Assembly: GCA_005884665.1 (NCBI GenBank)
Contig: VBAT01000016.1
Coordinates: 16,697 to 76,449, forward strand
Direction of reading: 5' to 3'
Length of the DNA: 59,753 nt
Source of the DNA: Bacteroidota bacterium
Lineage (GTDB): Bacteria; Bacteroidota; Bacteroidia; Chitinophagales; Chitinophagaceae
A program made the translations under genes and the position numbers. Below are positions 53,161 through 59,753 of the stretch, piece by piece. A model generated the notes under the pieces. The model had not been told where the DNA came from, searched no databases, and worked only from the letters and a program-made list of their open reading frames with translations. How positions within the stretch are numbered: position 1 is the stretch's first letter; each line of letters starts with the position of its first letter.

Positions 53161-53838
53161 ACAACTTTCTTTTCCTGCTCTAATCATTTCGCGTTTACCA
53201 ATCGGTCCTGGAACCTTCTCAATTTTAAATCCTGCTGCTTTCATCGACCGTTGCACATCTCCCTTGCTGCAATAGGTAACAAGTATCCCTTCGGGTAAAA
53301 TCATATTGTATAATTTTTCAAAGATATCTTTCGTCCAGAGTTCAGGTTGGGCGGCAGGAGCGAAAGCATCGTAGTAAATGAGGTTGAAATGTTGATGGGT
53401 TGAAAAGTTGAGAAGGTCGGCCTTCGTTTTGTGAAAAGTGAAAGAAGAATTTACAACGATATCTTTTTCCCATTCACAGCTATGCAGTTTTTCAAAAGCG
53501 GACTGGTAAACAGGTTGCCGGGACTGTTCGCAATAGTTTAATAATTTAATTTCACTCTGGTCCAAAGGATGAAGTTCGATGACAGTATAATGAACGGGTT
53601 GTTTGACCTTATCCGCTTCAATCAATGTAAGCAGGGCATTCAGCCCGGTACCAAAACCCATTTCAAAAATGTTGATTGTTTTACCGGGTGACTTGTTAAG
53701 CAGGTATAATAACCCCGTTTCAATGAACACATGCAAAGATTCCTGAATAGCTCCGTGAATAGAGTGATAGGTGACATTCATTTCCGGGATAAAAATGCTT
53801 ACCGAACCGTCTTTAGTCATGATTATCTTTCGTTCCAT
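53158..53838 (-). CDS. mnmD: tRNA U34 5-methylaminomethyl-2-thiouridine methyltransferase-like (MnmD)
   Basis: 226 residues from MERKIIMTKDGSVSIF (the frame opens 15 codons earlier). Shares with the MnmC methyltransferase domain: YHSIHGAIQESLHVFIE near 24-40, GFGTGLNALLTLIEA near 60, IYYDAFAPAAQPELW near 153 and a late TYCSKGDVQRSMKAAGF near 187. Only the MnmD half is present, with no oxidoreductase domain. Modifies the wobble uridine of several tRNAs. Confidence 0.85.
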   Translation of the reverse strand: MERKIIMTKDGSVSIFIPEMNVTYHSIHGAIQESLHVFIETGLLYLLNKSPGKTINIFEMGFGTGLNALLTLIEADKVKQPVHYTVIELHPLDQSEIKLLNYCEQSRQPVYQSAFEKLHSCEWEKDIVVNSSFTFHKTKADLLNFSTHQHFNLIYYDAFAPAAQPELWTKDIFEKLYNMILPEGILVTYCSKGDVQRSMKAAGFKIEKVPGPIGKREMIRAGKESC

Positions 53839-53926
53839 TTTCGGGCGCCGGTGTTGGACCGGAACGAAGATAAATTTCAGCAATATTTCTTAACTGAACC
53901 ACATTAATCCTCCCTAACTTAGGCTC

Positions 53927-54556
53927 ATGCATTATGTAAAACATCTCTCAAAAGATGAAAAATTAAAAAAGCTGATCAGGGAGCATGGCGTATTTGAATT
54001 AAAAGGACAAAAGAATCTTTGTCTTTATCTCTGTTACTCTATCATGAGCCAGCAACTGTCAACCAAAGTAGCAAAAGTGATCAAACAGCGCTTTATTGAC
54101 CTTTATGGCGGAGAGCCGACCCCACAACAGGTAGTTTCCACGCCGTTTGAAAAACTGAGAGCGATTGGCCTGAGCAATGCCAAGGTGAGTTATGTGCAAA
54201 ACGTTGCCCGTTTTGAAATGGAACATGGCATGGATCATAAAAAATTATCGAAGATGAGCAACGAGGATGTGATAGCATATCTCACCCAAATAAAAGGTGT
54301 GGGTCGCTGGACTACAGAAATGCTTCTGATGTTTGCCCTGGGCAGGGAAGATGTATTTGCTCCGGATGACCTGGGTCTTCAAAACGCCATTATCGGGTTA
54401 TATGATCTCAGGCATCGCAAAAAAAAGATAATGATTAGCAAAATTGTCAAGATCGCAGAGCAATGGAGCCCATACCGGACCTATGCGTGCATGTACCTTT
54501 GGAGATGGAAGGATAATCCACCGCTGGTCACTAAACAGAAGCCAAAAAAAGCATAA
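53927..54556 (+). CDS. HhH-GPD DNA glycosylase (AlkA-like), second copy
   Basis: 209 residues with SQQLSTKVAKVIKQRF near 42, the HhH motif QIKGVGRWTTEMLLMFALGREDVFAPDDLGLQNA near 123-155 including the catalytic Asp, and WSPYRTYACMYLWRW at the end. Same family as the 33352 gene. Start codon preceded at four bases by TAACTTAG, a near match to the -7 box, so possibly leaderless. Confidence 0.9.
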   Translation: MHYVKHLSKDEKLKKLIREHGVFELKGQKNLCLYLCYSIMSQQLSTKVAKVIKQRFIDLYGGEPTPQQVVSTPFEKLRAIGLSNAKVSYVQNVARFEMEHGMDHKKLSKMSNEDVIAYLTQIKGVGRWTTEMLLMFALGREDVFAPDDLGLQNAIIGLYDLRHRKKKIMISKIVKIAEQWSPYRTYACMYLWRWKDNPPLVTKQKPKKA

Positions 54557-54559
54557 AGT

Positions 54560-54631
54560 GAAGAGTTGATAGTCGATAATCTATAGTCAGGATCCAGCGC
54601 CCAGAACGTTGGCTTAACATAGAACAGGTTC
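54560..54631. repeat. intergenic, AGTCGATA/CTATAGTC words
   Basis: TAGTCGATAATCTATAGTC resembles the inverted repeat at 53100. Nothing else seen. Confidence 0.4.
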
Positions 54632-55378
54632 TCAGAATTGATATTTCAGCGCGATTGATGGATAGAACTGCCAGCGATCGTCTTCTGCCAATAGATGATA
54701 ATAGATATTGATCTTCGATCCACCCGAAAACCCCCTGTATAGTTTAAGCCATAATTGAGGATCGCTGAAAACGGAAAACCTTTTCCCGGACTTCATCATA
54801 GTAAATGAATCTCCATGATTCCTGTTCTCAGTCAACCCAACGATATTACCCGTAAAGCTGTTTGCATATTTTGAAAAAAAGATTAACCAGAAGAATGCGC
54901 TGATATTGTCGTGACTGGGTTTTTGAAAAGCCGTGTATTTATAACAACTATAAATATTGAAGAACGCGAGATTGTTCCATTGAAAACTATAAGACAGGCC
55001 CAGCGAAAAAGCATTGGTTAAATAATAACCATATGATCCGGGCTCGGCGATACCTAGGCCACCATTGTACTGAACCTGCAGGTAAATTTTTGGCTTCCAG
55101 AAACGGAATCCCTGTGAGATCTGCATATAATATTGCCCCATGTTATTCCGCTGACCTGAAAGTTCGGATTGGGCTTTTAACAAAAATGACCCGGGTTTTA
55201 CAGCTCCGTAAAAAGAATCCGCTTTGGGCGGGCGAAAATATTCAAAATAAAAAGCAGGGAAGTTTTTGTGGGTGTGATCAGGGTCTACTGAATGCCGGAG
55301 ATCGTAATGTAGTTGTAACTGTTGTGACCAAACAGGATAGCAACTAGTGGACAGGATAAACGCAAGCAGGAATTTCAT
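54632..55378 (-). CDS. DUF5020 family outer-membrane protein
   Basis: 248 residues; signal peptide KFLLAFILSTSCYPVWSQ. LQLHYDLRHSVDP near 22, NFPAFYFEYF, alternating strands and a C-terminal aromatic YPSIALKYQF, the mark of an outer-membrane barrel. Related in layout to Tsx-like nucleoside channels; substrate unknown. Confidence 0.82.
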   Translation of the reverse strand: MKFLLAFILSTSCYPVWSQQLQLHYDLRHSVDPDHTHKNFPAFYFEYFRPPKADSFYGAVKPGSFLLKAQSELSGQRNNMGQYYMQISQGFRFWKPKIYLQVQYNGGLGIAEPGSYGYYLTNAFSLGLSYSFQWNNLAFFNIYSCYKYTAFQKPSHDNISAFFWLIFFSKYANSFTGNIVGLTENRNHGDSFTMMKSGKRFSVFSDPQLWLKLYRGFSGGSKINIYYHLLAEDDRWQFYPSIALKYQF

Positions 55379-55512
55379 GTGCGATAAAATTGGAATTGGG
55401 TTGTATTTTTAAAAAGCAAAATTGATGACTGCTGGATCAAACAGCCGGAAGCAGCGTGGAATTCTGCTGGAATTGTAGATTTGGAAACGGAAGAAAGCAT
55501 AAGCCTAATGCT

Positions 55513-56679
55513 ATGAATGATTTGGATACATCTGTTTTCATTGCTTTATTTAAAAAAGCATACGAAAAATGTTTTGGCCATCCGCTGACCGGCCGCCTTA
55601 CCGAAACGGAGAGTAGGCTTTTTTCAGAGAAGATCCTGGATCAGACCGGGCTGGTAATTGGCGCTAAAAGCATAAAAAATTATTCGTTATTCGTTCACGG
55701 TCCCGTAAACGGCAAAGAGGAAAATCCCTCGGTGGCCACTCTTGATACGTTTGCCCGGTTTCTGCTGGAGGCGCCTTATACGGATGAAGTGCTGCGAAAG
55801 AATAAAGAAAGTCATTACCCCTATTGGTTTCGATACCGGCAACAGTTTCAGCAGCCGGCAAAGAAACTGCCACGCAGAAAAAGGCGAGCGATCATTCTTG
55901 TCATGGTAGCATTAGTGGCCTCAGTCGTCACAGCATCAATTTTATTTGATCCGGCAAAAGAACACAAGGAGGATATTACTGATGATTTTCATGAGCTACA
56001 GGAGGATTCCTTATCAAGCCGTGGATGGTTTGTAAGGGCGAAAGATGCTGACCACTGGAATCGCAGAAATGAAAGGCCCGGTCATTTGACATTGTTTACA
56101 TTGAAAGGCGATAACTGGCCCGATTCAGTGAACCGTCCCAATATCAAAGACCTGTTGTTGAGAAAAAATAACGCTGATTGTTTCGTCACAGAAATACATT
56201 TATCCGAATTTGTACCGCTCCAAAACTGGCAACAGGCTGGTATATTGTTGCTCGAGGATACTTCTTTTGCCGGCAAAAGTCTTCGCTTGTCGCTTGTCTA
56301 TAACGATTTTTACGGGGGTTTCCCGCGATCGAGAGAAATCATCATCCAGGCTATCATATCCGGCGGTAAGATATCCGACAAACCAGAGGAGATCGTACAC
56401 CAGTTGCTTTTCAAAATAGATTCCGCCAACGAAGAATTGGTCAGGCAAAATCTCCTGCATTTCGCCTTGCGAATTGAAAAGAATGGCAGGAGTTTAAGGT
56501 TGCTGTTCGCCAATGGTAGCATGCCGAATTCGGCATTCAGAGAGATCCTTCGGAGGGATATTGATCTAAAACCCGCCTATATCGGGCTGTTTGCACTGAA
56601 AGGTTTTGTTGATACCAGCACGATTATTCCTGCACGGTTTGATTTTTTTAGATATACATCAGGTGGCTGCACCAGGTAG
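55513..56679 (+). CDS. single-pass membrane protein of unknown function
   Basis: 388 residues from MNDLDTSVFIALFKKAY (an earlier in-frame ATG at 55456 reads through unlike sequence). Residues ~1-100: a helical cytoplasmic domain with KAYEKCFG, LTETESRLFSEKILDQTGLVIGAKSIKNY and FARFLLEAPYTDEVL; Arg/Lys-rich stretch; one membrane helix (AIILVMVALVASVVTASILF) near 145-165; extracytoplasmic beta-rich domain of about 220 residues (HLTLFTLKGDNWPD, WQQAGILLLEDTSF, LRLLFANG, GLFALKG), similar in feel to a concanavalin-like sensor. Looks like a membrane receptor, but no family recognised. Confidence 0.7.
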   Translation: MNDLDTSVFIALFKKAYEKCFGHPLTGRLTETESRLFSEKILDQTGLVIGAKSIKNYSLFVHGPVNGKEENPSVATLDTFARFLLEAPYTDEVLRKNKESHYPYWFRYRQQFQQPAKKLPRRKRRAIILVMVALVASVVTASILFDPAKEHKEDITDDFHELQEDSLSSRGWFVRAKDADHWNRRNERPGHLTLFTLKGDNWPDSVNRPNIKDLLLRKNNADCFVTEIHLSEFVPLQNWQQAGILLLEDTSFAGKSLRLSLVYNDFYGGFPRSREIIIQAIISGGKISDKPEEIVHQLLFKIDSANEELVRQNLLHFALRIEKNGRSLRLLFANGSMPNSAFREILRRDIDLKPAYIGLFALKGFVDTSTIIPARFDFFRYTSGGCTR

Positions 56680-56684
56680 CCAGC

Positions 56685-56740
56685 CTCTCCCTCCGACTCC
56701 CTCTCCAAGGAGAGGGAGAGTAAGTGGCATAAAAAATTGC
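56685..56740. repeat. CTCCCTC…GAGGGAG hairpin
   Basis: CTCTCCCTC, then CTCCCTCTCC-AA-GGAGAGGGAG, right after the unknown membrane gene; the same CCAAGG-centred type as the palindrome inside rlmD. May act as terminator. CTTCGCTCCGCTCGCAATGA follows at 56743. Confidence 0.55.
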
Positions 56741-56847
56741 TTCGCTCCGCTCGCAATGACAGTATCTAGAATCATTTAACTAAAAGCATTTAAATTGCGT
56801 CTCCCGTTGCCTGTTTTTCAAAAGGGCAACAACTTAAATTTAATTCT

Positions 56848-59208
56848 ATGCACAGGCTCTTATTGACGTTCACATCCTGCACTATTGCTCTTTTATCTTT
56901 TTCCCAGGACAATGCACTAACCGTAGAGGATTACCGGGATGCGGAAGATATGATGAGTTATAGCACCCAGCAGTACATAGACCGGGGAAACGTTACTCCT
57001 AACTGGTTAGACGGGGATAAATTTTGGTACCGGGTACTCACGCCGGAAGGAACTGAGTTTGTGGCGGTCGACGCGGCAAAAGGAACCCGTACTGTTGCAT
57101 TCGATCAGCAAAAATTGGCAAGTGTGCTTTCAGCAGCAACTGGCAGAACGTATAAACCTTCCATGCTCCCCTTTCAAACGATCAATTATTCTGCGGACGG
57201 AAATTCAATCTTTTTTCGCGCGGATGGAAAGCAATGGAAGTATAACCTGCAGGATTTTTCGGTGGTAGCCGATACCACGCAGCTTACCGGTAACCTAAGC
57301 AGACCAGGCGGCGGAAGATTTGGCCGGGGAAATGAAGTGCGGTCGCCGGATGGCACAAAATCGGCTTTTATTAAGGATTATAATTTATGGGTAAGGGATA
57401 TAAAGACTGGCAAACAAACGCAACTCACTACAGATGGCATCACGGATTTTGGATATGCAACCGATAATGCCGGCTGGACAAGCAGCGACAGGCCCGTATT
57501 AAGATGGTCGCCGGATTCAAAAAAGATCGCCACATTTAAACAGGACCAGCGTAATGTGGGTGATATGTATCTTGCTACAACCAATGTTGGCCATCCCGCA
57601 TTGAAAGCCTGGAAATATCCTTTGCCGGGAGATAAGGATATCCCAATGATCCATCGTTGCATAATCGACGTAGATGAACCCAGGGTCATCATGTTAAATG
57701 TTCAGCCTGATCCTCATCGCGCTTCGTTAAGTGATGACATCTCCAGCAGCGGCACCTTTGATGACGTGGATTGGAATGCTGATGGTACGGAGCTTGCATT
57801 TCTCTCCACATCGCGCGATCATAAAAATGAAAGAATGCGCATTGCAAATGCAGTAACAGGTGAAGTGAGGGAGGTCTTTGACGAAACCGTGGCTACGCAA
57901 TATGAATCAGGACAAGGGGCCATCAACTGGCGTTATCTACCAAAGACAAAGGAGTTTATCTGGTATTCAGAGAGGGACGACTGGGGTCATCTATATTTAT
58001 ATGACGCTACTACCGGCAAGCTGAAGAACCAAATCACGAAGGGTAATTGGGTTGTGCTACGCATGACAAGAGTAGATGAAAAGAGCCGCAACATCTATTT
58101 TATCGCAAATGGGTTGCAACAGGAGAATCCTTATTTCAGCCAGCTTTGCAGGATCGGTTTTGATGGAAAGAATTTCACGGTGTTAACGCCAGAGGCGGGT
58201 ACTCACCAGGTGAGCTGGTCACCTTCGGAAAATTATTTTATAGATACCTATTCGAAACCGGATGTGCCTTCAATATCGGTATTGCGGGATAAGAACGGGA
58301 AGAAGATTATCGAACTGGAAAGAACGGATATATCCAGGTTAAAGGCAAAGGGCTGGAAACCTCCTATACCTGTGACGGTAAAAGCACATGATGGCAAAAC
58401 AGATATTTATGGGTTGGTATTCACACCTACTCATGTTGATCCTAATAAGAAATATCCTGTGGTCGATTACATCTATCCCGGCCCGCAGCAGGGTAGTGTG
58501 GGCAGTTGGACGTTTTCGGCCGGAAGAGGCGATCACCAGGCGCTTGCCGAGCTGGGATTTGTGGTCGTGCTGATTGAAGGCACCAGCAATCCCGACCGCA
58601 ATAAAAGTTTTCATGACATGTATTATCCCAACATGAGTGAAAACACATTACCCGACCAGGTCACTGCCATCCGCCAGTTATCTCAACGGTACACTTACAT
58701 GGACACAAACCGCATCGGTATCTGGGGCCATTCCGGCGGTGGGTTTGCTACTGCGGCTGCTATGTTCCGCTATCCCGATTTTTTCAAAGTAGGTATCTCC
58801 GAGTCCGGCAATCATGATAATCGTAATTATGAAGATGATTGGGGTGAGAGATATATCGGGTTAATGACAAAAGGACCGGATGGCAAAGACAATTATGAAG
58901 CGCAGGCCAACCAGGTGTATGCAAAAAATCTCAAGGGGAAGCTGATGCTGGCGCATGGATTGATGGATAACAATGTCCCACCTTATAATACCATGTTAGT
59001 GATAGATGCGCTGACAAAGGCCAATAAAGATTATGACCTGGTTGTATTTCCCAATGCCCAACATGGCTATGGAGAATATTCACCCTACATGATGCGCAGG
59101 CGCTGGGACTATTTTGTAAAGAACCTGTTAGGGAAGGAGCCACCGAAAGAATACAAACTGGAAACGAAAACAGATCCGAGAACAGGTGGGAGCCAGTTAG
59201 GATTCTGA
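56848..59208 (+). CDS. S9 family peptidase (dipeptidyl peptidase IV-like)
   Basis: 786 residues; signal peptide HRLLLTFTSCTIALLSFSQ. N-terminal beta-propeller (~40-490, RWSPDSKKIATF, WSERDDWGHLYLYD) and C-terminal alpha/beta hydrolase with GHSGGG near 627-632 (nucleophile Ser), Asp in HGLMDNNVPP near 705 and His in NAQHGY near 738. The two-Glu motif of strict DPP IV is not obvious, so dipeptide release is probable rather than certain. Periplasmic peptide use. Confidence 0.92.
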   Translation: MHRLLLTFTSCTIALLSFSQDNALTVEDYRDAEDMMSYSTQQYIDRGNVTPNWLDGDKFWYRVLTPEGTEFVAVDAAKGTRTVAFDQQKLASVLSAATGRTYKPSMLPFQTINYSADGNSIFFRADGKQWKYNLQDFSVVADTTQLTGNLSRPGGGRFGRGNEVRSPDGTKSAFIKDYNLWVRDIKTGKQTQLTTDGITDFGYATDNAGWTSSDRPVLRWSPDSKKIATFKQDQRNVGDMYLATTNVGHPALKAWKYPLPGDKDIPMIHRCIIDVDEPRVIMLNVQPDPHRASLSDDISSSGTFDDVDWNADGTELAFLSTSRDHKNERMRIANAVTGEVREVFDETVATQYESGQGAINWRYLPKTKEFIWYSERDDWGHLYLYDATTGKLKNQITKGNWVVLRMTRVDEKSRNIYFIANGLQQENPYFSQLCRIGFDGKNFTVLTPEAGTHQVSWSPSENYFIDTYSKPDVPSISVLRDKNGKKIIELERTDISRLKAKGWKPPIPVTVKAHDGKTDIYGLVFTPTHVDPNKKYPVVDYIYPGPQQGSVGSWTFSAGRGDHQALAELGFVVVLIEGTSNPDRNKSFHDMYYPNMSENTLPDQVTAIRQLSQRYTYMDTNRIGIWGHSGGGFATAAAMFRYPDFFKVGISESGNHDNRNYEDDWGERYIGLMTKGPDGKDNYEAQANQVYAKNLKGKLMLAHGLMDNNVPPYNTMLVIDALTKANKDYDLVVFPNAQHGYGEYSPYMMRRRWDYFVKNLLGKEPPKEYKLETKTDPRTGGSQLGF

Positions 59209-59265
59209 GAAGAAATGCGGAGAAGCAGTGTTTTCTATGTAGTATTTGTGCTCGCTCCCGCTCTC

Positions 59266-59753
59266 TTAGGTTACAAGTACAGCCTTAATACAATTATCCA
59301 GTTTCCTATCGAAAACATCGTACGCTCTTGCGCCATCGGCTAACGGAAATGTGTGCGTAATGATATCTTCGATTGCGTAACGTTGAGGTAATTCTTCCAT
59401 CAGCAACTTTTCTGCATAGTAATGTGCAGGGCAACGACCGCTCTTGTAAATAAGATTTTTATCATACGCTTCGCCGGGAGAAAACGCAAAATATTTTGCT
59501 GTATGAACACCCACTGAAGATATCGTGCCTCCCGGCCGCAGTATATCAATGGCTAGCTTCAGTGTTTGTTCACTTCCCACTACTTCCATCACTGCATCTG
59601 CGCCTCGTCCCCGTGTGGAACTTAGAATTTGTTCTTTTACGTCAGTCAGCGATGCATTCAACGGTATAGCACCGAACTGTTTTGCTTTGGCTAATCGTTC
59701 GGGTATGGTGTCAATTGCAAATAATACTTCTGCACCCAGGTGTTTTGCAGCAA
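59266..59753 (-). CDS. zinc-dependent alcohol dehydrogenase, C-terminal part (runs off the window)
   Basis: The frame is open to the right edge: AAKHLGAEVLFAIDTIPERLAKAKQFGA is the dinucleotide-binding region, followed by GRGADAVMEVVGSEQTLKLAIDILRPGGTISSVGVH, KSGRCPAHYYAEKLL and a C-terminal RKLDNCIKAVLV. MDR superfamily, close to formaldehyde/alcohol dehydrogenases of the AdhP/FdhA type. The catalytic zinc domain lies outside the window. Confidence 0.9.
   Translation of the reverse strand, partial: AAKHLGAEVLFAIDTIPERLAKAKQFGAIPLNASLTDVKEQILSSTRGRGADAVMEVVGSEQTLKLAIDILRPGGTISSVGVHTAKYFAFSPGEAYDKNLIYKSGRCPAHYYAEKLLMEELPQRYAIEDIITHTFPLADGARAYDVFDRKLDNCIKAVLVT

Overview
The window looks like a chromosomal stretch of a Bacteroidota bacterium, most likely of the family Chitinophagaceae. 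The evidence is the recurring promoter -7 box TAnnTTTG, the general absence of Shine-Dalgarno sequences, and Bacteroidota-typical families (DUF4834, DUF3667, DUF5020, long PurF, PaaZ, GH3, TlpA-like thioredoxins with DUF4369-type N-termini, DPP IV-like S9 peptidase). Placement below the phylum is inference from protein style only.

Layout. 1-7,400 is accessory: unrecognised remnants, a PUA/EVE-like + DUF3883 protein on the minus strand, a 1,606-residue DnaQ-RecQ-UvrD helicase fusion, and a GIY-YIG nuclease gene embedded between broken tRNA-Asn copies. 7,400-11,000 holds a Rieske protein, an intact tRNA-Asn plus a degenerate copy, hflX, a truncated beta-barrel protein and tRNA-Met, which is followed by a tandem array of its own 3' end. 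11,000-16,500 is the rimP-nusA-infB translation/transcription operon with a hairpin in its leader; infB carries a frameshift. 16,500-25,800 has surA, a triple repeat, purF, sixA, an EamA permease, a MurG-like glycosyltransferase, a small lipoprotein and an aminotransferase. 25,800-30,000 holds small secreted proteins, msrB, adk and a DinB-like protein. 30,200-34,000 has paaZ, an enoyl-CoA hydratase and a DNA glycosylase. 34,000-38,000 has a GxxExxY protein, fabG, a DUF3667 protein and GH3. 38,100-38,800 is a decayed toxin-antitoxin locus. 38,900-44,600 has an LptB-like ATPase with a long C-terminal extension, metF, a parvulin foldase and a thioredoxin-like lipid/thiol protein. 44,900-51,400 has rlmD (with repeat DNA translated inside it), two rhomboids, an EEP-family protein and cysS. 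51,500-59,750 has an amidohydrolase, mnmD, a second AlkA-like glycosylase, a DUF5020 porin-like protein, an S9 peptidase and a truncated zinc alcohol dehydrogenase running off the window.

The strongest unusual theme is small palindromes. Short GC-rich palindromes (TCCCG..CGGGA, CCGATA..TATCGG, CCTGCCTRCCGGCAGGCAGG, C-rich/G-rich hairpins) sit inside other repeats, inside pseudo-tRNAs exactly where the tRNA arms should be, at gene 3' ends where they supply stop codons, and in frame inside the rlmD coding sequence. A pair of ~170 bp MITE-like elements with TA flanks, a triple ~105 bp repeat, and purine-rich repeats that begin at stop codons add to this. Several genes have the TAnnTTTG box only 4-6 bases before the start codon, which points to leaderless mRNAs.
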